Shown piece after piece: positions 50,485 through 58,037 of a stretch of 58,037 nt of DNA; the stretch's first letter is position 1, and each line of letters begins with the position of its first letter. This stretch comes from CAZAPG01 sp964486935. Lineage in GTDB: Bacteria; Chloroflexota; Anaerolineae; 4572-78; J111. The position numbers and the translations under genes were made by a program. Location of the stretch: the NCBI GenBank assembly GCA_964486935.1, contig CAZAPG010000052.1, positions 1-58,037 on the forward strand. The letters are read 5' to 3'. The notes under the pieces were generated by a model. The model did no database searches. It saw only the letters and a program-made list of their open reading frames with translations, and was not told the origin of the DNA.

Positions 50485-51255
50485 ATGTTCATTCCACTAA
50501 AACGACCTAAAGCCATCGACCGCATGAGAGACGCGGGCCGCATTGTGGCCGAATGTTTTGATATTCTGGGCGAACACATCAAACCGGGTGTTAAACTTTG
50601 CAATTTAGACCGCATGATTGAAGAGCACCTTGACAAACATGGGGCCTTGCCGCTGTACAAAGGGTATCGCGGCAACCCGCCTACCCACCCTCCGTTTCCG
50701 GGGGTTATTTGCGCCTCGATAAATAATGAAATCTGCCACGGCCTGCCAGATGGGCGGGTGCTGCAAGAGGGCGATATTATTGGCATTGACATCGGGCTGC
50801 GTTACCGGGGCTGGTGCGGCGATGCCTGCGTAACTTACGGCGTTGGCAAAATTTCAGAACAGGCCCGGCGCCTGCTGGAGATTGCCCAACACTGCCTGCG
50901 GGTGGGTATTGCTGCGGCCAAATACGGCAACCACCTGCATGATATTGGCATGGATATTCACAATTATGCCGACAGCCAGCATGTCTCGGTGGTGCGCGAG
51001 TGGGGCGGGCATGGCCTGGGGAAAACCCTGCACGAAGCGCCGTCGGTTTCTCATGTGCGCGTGCCGGGGCGAGGCCCCAAGCTAAAACCCGGTATGGTCT
51101 TTACCATCGAGCCAATGATTAATCTGGGCGGCTACGAGTGGATTCTGCTGGATGATGGCTGGACGGTGGTTACAGCCGACGGGTCGCTGTCGGCCCAGTT
51201 TGAACATACGGTGGCCATTACCCATAATGGCCCGGAAATTTTAACAAAATTATAA
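50485..51255 (+). CDS. map: Methionine aminopeptidase type I
   Basis: 256 residues. It removes the initiator Met from new proteins. The metal ligands are all recognisable: the two Asp in IGIDIGLRYRGWCGDACVT, the His in GHGLGKTLHEAP, the Glu in FTIEPMINLGG and the Glu in QFEHTVAIT. ATG 50485 has GGAGAG as binding site. It is a single gene between two signalling operons. Confidence 0.96.
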   Translation: MFIPLKRPKAIDRMRDAGRIVAECFDILGEHIKPGVKLCNLDRMIEEHLDKHGALPLYKGYRGNPPTHPPFPGVICASINNEICHGLPDGRVLQEGDIIGIDIGLRYRGWCGDACVTYGVGKISEQARRLLEIAQHCLRVGIAAAKYGNHLHDIGMDIHNYADSQHVSVVREWGGHGLGKTLHEAPSVSHVRVPGRGPKLKPGMVFTIEPMINLGGYEWILLDDGWTVVTADGSLSAQFEHTVAITHNGPEILTKL

Positions 51256-51329
51256 ATGCGGGTTGGCCCGATAGCCTGCTGGTCTGGCCCACACAAAATT
51301 TAACCCTCATCACCCAATCGTCAGGATAT

Positions 51330-52775
51330 ATGACCCAGGAAGTCAAAACAAAATCAGAATTAAAAGAAGAGGTTGGCCGCTTACGGCAGCGCGTAATTGA
51401 GTTAGAGCTGGCAGAAGAGAAGCGCCAGCGCATTGAAGCTGAACTTCGGGCGCGGGTGCAGCAGCAAGCCGTAGTGGCAGAATTGGGCCAGCGGGTGTTA
51501 GCCGGGGCCGATTTGCCAACCTTGCTGGATGAAACCACCTTACTTGTGGCCAATACCCTGGGCGTAGATTTTTGCCAGATACTCGAACTGCTGCCCGACC
51601 GCGATGCGCTGCTGTTGCGGGCCGGCGTGGGCTGGCAAAAGGGGTTGGTAGGGCAAGTTCTGGTAGACGCCCGGCCCGACTCCCACATGGGCTACACCCT
51701 CTTTTCCAGCGAACCGGTTATTGTCGAGCATCTGGAGAGCGATAACCGTTTTAGAACTACCTCGCTCTTGCACCAGCACCATATTGTCAGCGGTGTCAGC
51801 GTAATTATTGATGGCGAAAAATGGCCCTTTGGCGTGCTCAGCATCCACACCTGCCGTCAACATACCTTTACCAAAGACGATATCAATTTTCTGCAGGCAG
51901 TGGCCAATGTGCTGGCCACCGCCGTAGAGCACAAACGTACTCAAGAGGCGCTGAACGAAGCTCACGAACAGTTGGAAAAGCGGGTTAAAGAGCGCACCGC
52001 CGAACTGCAACTGGCCAACGAGGAACTGCGAACCTTTGCCTATATTGTTTCGCACGACTTGCGAGCGCCTTTGGTTAACATTAAAGGCTTTGTCGGCGAG
52101 TTAGGCTTTGCCGTCGAAGACATTCGGCCTTTGATTGAACAGGTGTTGCCTGGCCTGAACAAAGAACAGCAACAATTGCTGACCACCGCCTTTGGTGAGG
52201 AAATCCCCGAAGCTATGACTTTTATCGACGCCTCGGTAACGCGCATGGATGGGCTGGTCAACGCTATTTTGAAATTATCCCGGCTGGGGCGTCGAGAGCT
52301 GTATTTTGAACCCATCAACATGAACGCGCTGGTGCGCTCTACCCTGGAAACGCTGGCCCACCAGATTGAGCAGCGGCAGGTGCGAGTAACGGTTGACACC
52401 CTGCCCCAGGTAATTGCCGACCAAACCTCGATGGAACAAATCATCGGTAACATTTTATCCAACGCTGTGCTCTACCTGCACCAGGACCGGCCCGGAGAAA
52501 TTAAAATTAGCGGCTATCGCAACCATCATGAAACCGGTTTTTCTATTAAGGATAACGGGCGCGGCATTGCCACAGAAGACAAACAAAAAGTATTTGAACT
52601 TTTCCGGCGGGCCGGCAGGCAAGATGTGCCGGGTGAAGGGATGGGGCTGGCTTATGTGCGCACCCTGGTGCGCCGCCATGGGGGGCGCATCTGGTTTGAG
52701 TCCGAGCCAGAATCTGGCACAACTTTTACCTTCACCATATCCAACCATCTTGAGCAAGGAGATAATCGTGTCTAA
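51330..52775 (+). CDS. Sensor histidine kinase (coiled coil-GAF-HisKA-HATPase)
   Basis: 481 residues, soluble. An N-terminal coiled coil (about 5-45) precedes a GAF domain (about 60-205), then a helical linker (EALNEAHEQLEKRVKERTAE). The phospho-acceptor is in AYIVSHDLRAPLVNIKGF, and the ATPase has IIGNILSNAVLYL and KDNGRGIATED. This resembles bacteriophytochrome-like kinases that pair with Rcp1-type receivers. The stop overlaps the start of such a receiver gene by eight bases. The ATPase N-box is close to standard. Confidence 0.93.
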   Translation: MTQEVKTKSELKEEVGRLRQRVIELELAEEKRQRIEAELRARVQQQAVVAELGQRVLAGADLPTLLDETTLLVANTLGVDFCQILELLPDRDALLLRAGVGWQKGLVGQVLVDARPDSHMGYTLFSSEPVIVEHLESDNRFRTTSLLHQHHIVSGVSVIIDGEKWPFGVLSIHTCRQHTFTKDDINFLQAVANVLATAVEHKRTQEALNEAHEQLEKRVKERTAELQLANEELRTFAYIVSHDLRAPLVNIKGFVGELGFAVEDIRPLIEQVLPGLNKEQQQLLTTAFGEEIPEAMTFIDASVTRMDGLVNAILKLSRLGRRELYFEPINMNALVRSTLETLAHQIEQRQVRVTVDTLPQVIADQTSMEQIIGNILSNAVLYLHQDRPGEIKISGYRNHHETGFSIKDNGRGIATEDKQKVFELFRRAGRQDVPGEGMGLAYVRTLVRRHGGRIWFESEPESGTTFTFTISNHLEQGDNRV

Positions 52776-53211
52776 CATTCAGGCCGTAACAATTTTACTC
52801 GTCGAAGACGACTCCGGCCACGCCCGTTTGATTGAAAAAAATCTGCGCCGCTCAAACATTACCAATGATATTGTCACCATTGAAGATGGCCGGCAAGCGG
52901 TTGATTACCTGTTTAAAGAAGGGCAATATGCCCACAGCCCCCATCCTTCGCCGCTGCTGGTGCTGCTTGACCTGAATTTGCCGGGGCTTGATGGCTATCA
53001 GGTGCTCAAACGCATGAAACACGACGAGCGCACCAAGCGCATCCCCGTAATTATTTTAACCACCACCGACGATACCCGCGAGGTAGCCAAATGTTACGAC
53101 CTGGGCTGCAATGTATACATTACCAAGCCGGTTGATTATGGCCAATTCTCCGAGGCAATCCGCAAGATTGGCCTCTTCCTGTCGGTTGTAACCGTGCCAA
53201 ACGGGGGGTAA
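52768..53211 (+). CDS. Rcp1-type single-domain response regulator
   Basis: 147 residues from GTG 52768, with AAGGAG six bases before it; the frame is open further upstream inside the kinase gene. The receiver shows LLVEDDSGHARLIEK, LVLLDLNLPGLDGYQVL and YITKPVDYGQF. The insertion HSPHPSP before the phospho-Asp strand is typical of the Rcp1 group, which pairs with phytochrome-like kinases. It is co-transcribed with the upstream kinase and the downstream hybrid kinase, so phosphate may pass along the three. Confidence 0.94.
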   Translation: MSNIQAVTILLVEDDSGHARLIEKNLRRSNITNDIVTIEDGRQAVDYLFKEGQYAHSPHPSPLLVLLDLNLPGLDGYQVLKRMKHDERTKRIPVIILTTTDDTREVAKCYDLGCNVYITKPVDYGQFSEAIRKIGLFLSVVTVPNGG

Positions 53212-53216
53212 AAGGC

Positions 53217-54869
53217 GTGGCTGACTCCAACCCTGTCCGCATTCTTTATATGGAGGATGATATTGGTCTGGCTCGATTGCTTCAAAAGCGGCTAAAGCGA
53301 GCCGGTTATCAGGTTGATATTGCCTCCGATGGCGCCGAAGGGCTGGCCATGTTCAAAGCCGGCAACTACGACGTGATAGCCGTAGACCATAACATGCCGG
53401 TTTATGATGGTTTGGAAGTAATCCGAAAACTGGCCTCGCAGGGGCGGTTGCCCCCCACCATTATGATTACCGGCGCGGGCAACGAGAAAATTGCCATCGA
53501 GGCCATGAAACTGGGCGCGGGCGACTACATTGTTAAGGATGTAGACGGCGGGTACATTGAGCTATTGCCGGCCGTGATAGAACAGATGCTCTTTCAGCAG
53601 CGGCTGGTGCGAGAGCGTCAACAGGCCACGGCAGCCATGCAACAGCTTAACCGCAATCTGGCGCTGCTGAACCTGGTGGGGCAGCGGCTGGCCGCCTCGC
53701 TGGATTTACAGGAAATTATGGACTTGCTGCTGCAAGCCGTTACCGAAACTATCGGAGCCGAGGGCAGCTCGGTTTGGCTGCAAGCAGACGGGAGCGGATT
53801 AGTTTGCCAGGCCGCCTTCCGTTTTGACCAGCATCGCTCGCCGGTGGGGTTGCAACTGGCTTCGGGGCAGGGTATTGCCGGCTGGGTGGTGCGGCATGGC
53901 GAAAGCGTGGTCATCGACAACGTGTCAACGGATGCCCGTTTTACCCCCTCGATTGATACCGAAATAGAGTTTTCCACCTCGTCGATGCTGGCTGTGCCGC
54001 TGCGGGCGCGGGATACGGTTTTAGGCGTGCTGGAAGTTGTCAACAAGCAGGGCGGCAGCTTTGATACCGATGACCAATCGCTGGTTGAAACATTGGCCGC
54101 ATCGGCGGCGGTTGCCATTGACAATGCGCAACTGGTTACCAAACTGCGCCAGCAAACCGAAGAATTAACGGCCCGCAACCAGGAGCTGGACGCCTTTGCC
54201 CACACCGTCGCTCACGATCTGAAAACGCCGCTTGGCCCGCTCATGGGGCTGGCCGAACTGCTGGAAAAATACCACGCTTCTTTAACGCCCGATGATGTGC
54301 AAAAGAGTCTTCAGGGTATCCGGCGTAACGGGCGCAAAATGAGCAACATTATTGATGAATTGCTGCTGCTGGCCCAAATGCATGAAACCAATTTGGAGAT
54401 GACCACTCTGGATATGGAACGGATTATTGACGAGGCCAAACAACGCCTCTCTTATATGATCGAAGAAACCGCCGCCGTAATTATTTTGCCCGCCTCCTGG
54501 CCTCTGGCGGTAGGGTATGCGCCCTGGATAGAAGAGGTGTGGGTTAATTATATGAGCAATGCCATTAAATATGGCGGCCAGCCGCCCCACCTGGAATTGG
54601 GCGCAGCCGTTGAGGATGATGATATGGTTCGCTTTTGGATACATGATAACGGCCCCGGCCTCACCGCCGAAGAGCAGGGCCGCCTGTTTGTGCCCTTCAC
54701 CCAACTTGATAAAATCAGGGCTAAAGGGCATGGGCTGGGCTTATCTATTGTGCGACGCATTGTGGAACGGTTGGGAGGGCAGGTAGGGGTAGAAAGCAAC
54801 GGCGCGCTTGCTCAGGGCAGCACTTTTTTCTTTACCCTGCCGCTAGAAGCTGAAGCCAACGCGGCCTAA
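53217..54869 (+). CDS. Hybrid REC-GAF-HisKA-HATPase sensor kinase
   Basis: 550 residues from GTG 53217, five bases after the Rcp1-type gene. The receiver (about 8-125) has YMEDDIGL and IAVDHNMPVYDG. The GAF domain (about 145-320) includes GIAGWVVRHGESVVIDNVS, as in typical free-standing GAF sensors. The kinase core has AHTVAHDLKTPLGPLMGLA and the ATPase HDNGPGLTAEE and HGLGLSIVRR. No membrane helices. It ends a three-gene signalling operon. Confidence 0.94.
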   Translation: MADSNPVRILYMEDDIGLARLLQKRLKRAGYQVDIASDGAEGLAMFKAGNYDVIAVDHNMPVYDGLEVIRKLASQGRLPPTIMITGAGNEKIAIEAMKLGAGDYIVKDVDGGYIELLPAVIEQMLFQQRLVRERQQATAAMQQLNRNLALLNLVGQRLAASLDLQEIMDLLLQAVTETIGAEGSSVWLQADGSGLVCQAAFRFDQHRSPVGLQLASGQGIAGWVVRHGESVVIDNVSTDARFTPSIDTEIEFSTSSMLAVPLRARDTVLGVLEVVNKQGGSFDTDDQSLVETLAASAAVAIDNAQLVTKLRQQTEELTARNQELDAFAHTVAHDLKTPLGPLMGLAELLEKYHASLTPDDVQKSLQGIRRNGRKMSNIIDELLLLAQMHETNLEMTTLDMERIIDEAKQRLSYMIEETAAVIILPASWPLAVGYAPWIEEVWVNYMSNAIKYGGQPPHLELGAAVEDDDMVRFWIHDNGPGLTAEEQGRLFVPFTQLDKIRAKGHGLGLSIVRRIVERLGGQVGVESNGALAQGSTFFFTLPLEAEANAA

Positions 54870-54881
54870 CCTTCGCCATCT

Positions 54882-55955
54882 TTATTTTCTCCGGCCTGTA
54901 TCTTCTTCCAAAAAGTGCTTCAAGGCAGATACCATTGTGTCTACGGCCTCGGCGCGGGCCGTATAGCGCACTTTTTTGCCAGATTCCAAAGTCAGGTGGA
55001 CCAACCCGGCCAACCTGAGTGTCCTCAAATGATGAACCACGGTGGGGGCGCGCAGCCGCAGCCGGTGAGCCAGTTGAGTGGGGGTGAGCGGCTCAACCAT
55101 CAGATAGCGCAAAATGCGCAGCCGGGTTGGGTCGGCCAGTGCCTTTATGGGGCGAAACAGGGCATCAGGCACAACCTCGCCCGGCACCAGCGAGGCCTCG
55201 GCGGGCCTGCCGCCAAATAAAAAGAGCAGTCGCTCATCCGTAACTTTTAGATAGGCCACCAGCGGAGCAATCCAAAACGATGGCGCCAGCACCAGTTCCC
55301 TCACCCGCAGCCGTTCGGCAAAGTGGAATCCCTCAGAAAGTTCTTCCAGTAATTCTGTTGCCTCAAGTTGCCGGGCCAGCGTTTGGGCGTGTTCTACCGC
55401 AGCCTCCAGCGCCGGGCGTATCCGCGCTTCCTCTTCGGCAAAAAATACATCGTAGTAGGCTTGCAACGCCTGCAAATACGGCTCGCCGAATTCGTCGGCC
55501 CTGGCCCAAATGTCCAGCAAATCGGCCACATCTTTGCGCGATACCCTGGTATGCTCGTAGGAGTCACGAATCACTTTTAGCTCTTGCTCGCTCCAACGCT
55601 GGCGGTCGGCTACGTGTTCCAGCGTTTCGCGAACCTCTGCCGGAATGTAAGGATAAAAAACCAGGTCTCTGAGCCGCCTTTCCGGAGGGGTTTCGGCCAG
55701 TACCTCAAGCGCGGTGCGGCCATCTTTGGGGGTCGGCAAATTGTAAACCCAATAGAGCGGGCCTTTGTAAAACATCCGGTGAGCTTTTTGCAGCGTTTCC
55801 CGTTCGGCAGCGGGCAGCCGGGAGCGAACGCCGGCAGCCCACGCGCCGCGCAAACCAAACTCTTCCGGGTGATGCAGCACGTCCAGACTCATAAACATAT
55901 CATAGGCCGTGCCAATATCCCACCCTAGTTGGGGCGATGCTTCAGTGGTAGACAT
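54882..55955 (-). CDS. ArsR-type winged-helix regulator with long N-terminal domain
   Basis: 357 residues. The C-terminal 80 residues form an ArsR-like winged helix (IKALADPTRLRILRYLMVEP, TQLAHRLRLRAPTVVHHLRTL). The N-terminal 260 residues are mostly helical and acidic and belong to the type of ArsR protein with a large ligand-binding domain. No metal-binding Cys pair (CVC) is present in the recognition helix, so it is probably not a metal sensor. It is convergent with the hybrid kinase. An AT-rich palindrome at 56357-56396, about 400 bases upstream, could be its operator. Confidence 0.88.
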   Translation of the reverse strand: MSTTEASPQLGWDIGTAYDMFMSLDVLHHPEEFGLRGAWAAGVRSRLPAAERETLQKAHRMFYKGPLYWVYNLPTPKDGRTALEVLAETPPERRLRDLVFYPYIPAEVRETLEHVADRQRWSEQELKVIRDSYEHTRVSRKDVADLLDIWARADEFGEPYLQALQAYYDVFFAEEEARIRPALEAAVEHAQTLARQLEATELLEELSEGFHFAERLRVRELVLAPSFWIAPLVAYLKVTDERLLFLFGGRPAEASLVPGEVVPDALFRPIKALADPTRLRILRYLMVEPLTPTQLAHRLRLRAPTVVHHLRTLRLAGLVHLTLESGKKVRYTARAEAVDTMVSALKHFLEEDTGRRK

Positions 55956-56108
55956 AAGTTAATTTTACTTCAATTTTTGTGTGAGCCAAAATAATCCTTT
56001 CGTATTGAGGGTTGGGCATTGCGTATTATTTTCGAGCGGTCCGTTACGGAACACGCAAGATCATCGCCCGGCAGGAAACGGAGAAATAAATTAATTTCTG
56101 TTGCTACA

Positions 56109-56324
56109 TTATCGCAGGGTGTGGGCCGGTTTTTGGGTGGCGTGGGGCTGCCCCTTTAATTTCAGGCCGCCAGAAATGAGCCAATCGCCAACCTGGTTGC
56201 GTAACTGCGTTTGAAGCGGGGAGCCGGTTTTTTTTATCTCAGCTAATAGCCGCTCAATTTCGGCATTCTGCAATAGTTCCTGCTGGTATTGTTTGGTTAT
56301 TGCTTCTAATTCTAACAGATACAT
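56109..56324 (-). CDS. Small hypothetical protein
   Basis: 71 residues, probably coiled-coil in the first half (LELEAITKQYQQELLQNAEIERLLAEIK has heptad spacing in parts). No known domain. The start ATG 56324 lies about 30 bases from a 40-base AT-rich palindrome that also faces the opposite small gene, so it is probably regulated at that site. Confidence 0.55.
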   Translation of the reverse strand: MYLLELEAITKQYQQELLQNAEIERLLAEIKKTGSPLQTQLRNQVGDWLISGGLKLKGQPHATQKPAHTLR

Positions 56325-56356
56325 CGTCTGTCCCTTTATGTTTAAGAAAAAATATT

Positions 56357-56396
56357 AATTAGACATTCATCTAATTAATTAGATGATAATCTAATT
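56357..56396. promoter_or_regulatory. 40-base AT-rich palindromic operator between two small genes
   Basis: The centre CATCTAATT-AATTAGATG (56368-56385) is a perfect 18-base palindrome. Outer arms AATTAGACATT and ATAATCTAATT extend it with few mismatches. Four TTAGA/TCTAA half-sites are spaced so that two dimers could bind. Position between divergent start codons makes an operator very likely. The regulator could be the ArsR-type protein at 54882. Confidence 0.7.
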
Positions 56397-56417
56397 TATG
56401 CTCTGTGTCAAGCCTTT

Positions 56418-56636
56418 TTGAAAAAATGTTTTTGGGTTTGGGCAGCCTGTTGTATACTGTTGATTGTAACCGGAGAGGTGTTATTGAATGTGGCCTGGGT
56501 GGTGGGCAGCTACATCATTCTGTTTACCAACTGGGCGTCGCTGACCAACGCCGGCTGGTGGGCCGTGGCCGTCGTCGCCGATATCGTCACCATTTTTGCC
56601 GTTGTTCAATACGTGGGGCTGCGCCGGCTAAACTGA
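56418..56636 (+). CDS. Small two-helix membrane protein
   Basis: 72 residues from TTG 56418, or about 50 residues if translation starts at TTG 56484 behind GGAGAGG. A TATACT at about 56452 would favour the shorter form. Two hydrophobic segments are visible (VAWVVGSYIILFTNW and GWWAVAVVADIVTIFAVV). Function unknown. It is divergent from the small gene at 56109 across the AT-rich palindrome. A hairpin terminator follows at 56679. Confidence 0.55.
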   Translation: MKKCFWVWAACCILLIVTGEVLLNVAWVVGSYIILFTNWASLTNAGWWAVAVVADIVTIFAVVQYVGLRRLN

Positions 56637-56678
56637 CCCGCCCCACAACCTGCCTGCTCAATGATGCCTCTGCGCTGC

Positions 56679-56702
56679 AAAATGCGTGGGGGCATTTTCT
56701 GT
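56679..56702 (+). terminator. Terminator after the small membrane protein gene
   Basis: AAAATGC pairs with GCATTTT around GTGGGG, followed by CTGTTTTAT. Confidence 0.65.
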
Positions 56703-56734
56703 TTTATAGCCAACCATTCACGCCCAATTAATCT

Positions 56735-56762
56735 TTGTTGAATAAGATTGACTCGCTATAAA
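56735..56762 (+). promoter_or_regulatory. Predicted promoter of the M16 peptidase gene
   Basis: TTGTTG (56735-56740) and TATAAA (56757-56762) are 16 bases apart, 25 bases before ATG 56788. GCGAGGAAAAT just before the ATG contains the ribosome binding site. Confidence 0.55.
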
Positions 56763-56787
56763 CATCCCCAAAACGCGAGGAAAATAG

Positions 56788-58037
56788 ATGCGCCAAAAGA
56801 TTGTGTTACCGCTATTGCTGCTTACTTTTTTGGTTTTATTACCCGCCGGCCCGGCCCTGGCCCAGGAACCCGATGGCTTCAATTTTGAAGATTACCTGCC
56901 CAACATTGTCGATTACACCCTGCCCAACGGCCTGCGGGTCATCCTGGCCGAGGACCACTCCGCGCCCGTGGTGGCCACCGATATCTGGTACTACGTGGGC
57001 GGCGCCGACGACCCGCCCGGTCGCTCCGGTTTTGCCCACATGTTTGAGCATATGATGTTTCGCGGCTCCGATAACGTGGCCGATGGCCAGTTTGACGCCC
57101 TGCTGGAATCGGTGGGGGCGACCAAAAACGCCTACACCGCCAACGACCAGACTGCCTACTGGTCGGTAGCGCCGGCCAACCAGCTTCCGCTGGTGCTCTG
57201 GCTCGAAAGCGACCGCATGGCCTCGCTCAACGTTACTCAGGAGTCCTTTGTCACCGAGCGCAGCGTGGTTAATGAAGAGTTCAACCAGCGAGTCGCCAAC
57301 CAACCCTACGGCGTGGCTAACCGCCGCCTGTTCACCCAACCCTTTCAGGGCTACCCGCCCTACGAGCGCTCCGTGATTGGCGACATGGACGACCTGGCCC
57401 AGGCCTCGCTGGGCGAGTTGAGGGATTTTCACGACAAATATTACAACCCCAACAATGCCGTGCTGACCATCGTTGGCGATATCGATATCGAACAAACCCA
57501 GGCGCTGGTGCAGGCTTACTTTGGCGACATCCCGCCCGACGAGCCGGTTGCGCCCATCACCAAACAATACCCGCTGCCCGACGAGTTTCCCACCCTGCGC
57601 GTCGATGCAACCACCGGATGCAGCCTTGGCGTTGAAGAGGTTTTGGTTGACTCGCAGGCGCAGTTGCCCCGCTATACAGCTACAGTGGTGGCCCCGCCAC
57701 GCGGCCACGCCGATTTTTACGCGCTCGATTTGCTGGTCGATATTTTGGGCAGCGGCGATAGCAGCCGCTTTGAGCAAAATATTGTGCGGCAGGGGCAGGC
57801 CGCCAGCGCCTTTGTGGGGTTGGCCAACTACCTGGGCGGCAGCGTGCTGTACCTTGGCGCGTTTCCTAACGCCGGCGACTCCGTGGAAACTGCCCAGGCG
57901 TTAGTTCGCGCCGAGTTTGACAAAGTAATCGAAGGCGACGTAACCCAGGCTGAATTGGACCGGGTTAAACAGCGTATCAAAGTAGGCGCCATTACCTCGT
58001 TTAGAGACTCCGCCCGCAGCACCGCCGAGTGGATTCA
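56788..58037 (+). CDS. Secreted M16-family zinc peptidase, 5' part
   Basis: The frame stays open to the window edge; 416 complete codons are visible. A signal peptide is clear (IVLPLLLLTFLVLLPAGPALA, cleaved after ALA). The inverted zinc motif HxxEH reads HMFEH in GFAHMFEHMMFRGS (about 86-90), and the third ligand Glu is in TERSVVNEEFNQR. The second half of the first M16 domain is present (RYTATVVAPPRGHADFYALD) and a C-terminal domain should follow beyond the edge. Processing or degradation of exported peptides is the expected role. Confidence 0.93.
   Translation, partial: MRQKIVLPLLLLTFLVLLPAGPALAQEPDGFNFEDYLPNIVDYTLPNGLRVILAEDHSAPVVATDIWYYVGGADDPPGRSGFAHMFEHMMFRGSDNVADGQFDALLESVGATKNAYTANDQTAYWSVAPANQLPLVLWLESDRMASLNVTQESFVTERSVVNEEFNQRVANQPYGVANRRLFTQPFQGYPPYERSVIGDMDDLAQASLGELRDFHDKYYNPNNAVLTIVGDIDIEQTQALVQAYFGDIPPDEPVAPITKQYPLPDEFPTLRVDATTGCSLGVEEVLVDSQAQLPRYTATVVAPPRGHADFYALDLLVDILGSGDSSRFEQNIVRQGQAASAFVGLANYLGGSVLYLGAFPNAGDSVETAQALVRAEFDKVIEGDVTQAELDRVKQRIKVGAITSFRDSARSTAEWI

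Noticed and set aside
1..58037. CRISPR array, insertion sequence or prophage
   Set aside because: No regularly spaced direct repeats, transposase, integrase or phage structural genes were seen. The palindromic repeats found are single and non-coding.

Overview
The window looks like a chromosomal segment of a Chloroflexota bacterium, probably of the Anaerolineae type. This is inferred from gene style: very large BTAD-type regulators, many GAF/histidine-kinase hybrids, FG-GAP and propeller proteins, YfhO-like membrane proteins, and an FMN-riboswitch-controlled NMT1-type ABC transporter. No rRNA or complete phylogenetic marker is present. There are no IS elements, prophage genes or CRISPR arrays.

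Layout. 1-4.6 kb: end of a MntA/HepT-type toxin-antitoxin pair, an M32 carboxypeptidase, miaA and a convergent REC-GAF-histidine kinase. 4.7-8.0 kb: a three-gene ABC importer behind a strong promoter, an FMN riboswitch and stacked terminators, most likely a riboflavin/flavin-precursor importer (RibXY type). 8.0-13.8 kb: a membrane Ser/Thr kinase-like protein with a degraded catalytic loop, cobU, and a lutABC lactate-oxidation operon. 13.9-15.4 kb: an ECF sigma factor, its anti-sigma factor and a PQQ-propeller fragment that looks frameshifted off it. 15.5-23.7 kb: three consecutive P-loop (STAND/AAA-like) ATPases with different partner domains: winged helix, transmembrane FG-GAP sensor, and Ser/Thr kinase. 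23.7-27.5 kb: a lipoprotein, a large membrane protein and a PAP2-like protein.

27.6-35.8 kb is the most unusual part. A divergent pair of transcription units carries a BTAD/AAA/TPR regulator on the minus strand, and OsmC, an ArsM-like methyltransferase, an FAD oxidoreductase and an MFS transporter on the plus strand. Both the regulator and the methyltransferase genes are interrupted by a single in-frame UGA. Both UGAs are followed by hairpins of the same geometry: 9-nt spacer, 7-bp stem, 5-nt loop starting UG. This is what a bacterial SECIS element looks like, so both are proposed to be selenoproteins. A 56-bp promoter-like module is duplicated in front of osmC and of the FAD gene.

35.9-45.9 kb: rluD, lspA (apparently with an AUU start), a YfhO-like membrane protein, two REC-only proteins, tRNA-Arg(UCU), a DUF2085 protein, and a permease/DUF1980/propeller operon divergent from a Fur-family regulator. 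46-58 kb: a DUF169 protein, a NicO-type metal transporter, a NarL-type two-component pair, map, a histidine kinase/response regulator/hybrid kinase operon, an ArsR-type regulator, two small genes around a 40-bp AT-rich palindrome, and the start of an M16 peptidase. All function assignments are from reading sequence motifs; no database search was possible.
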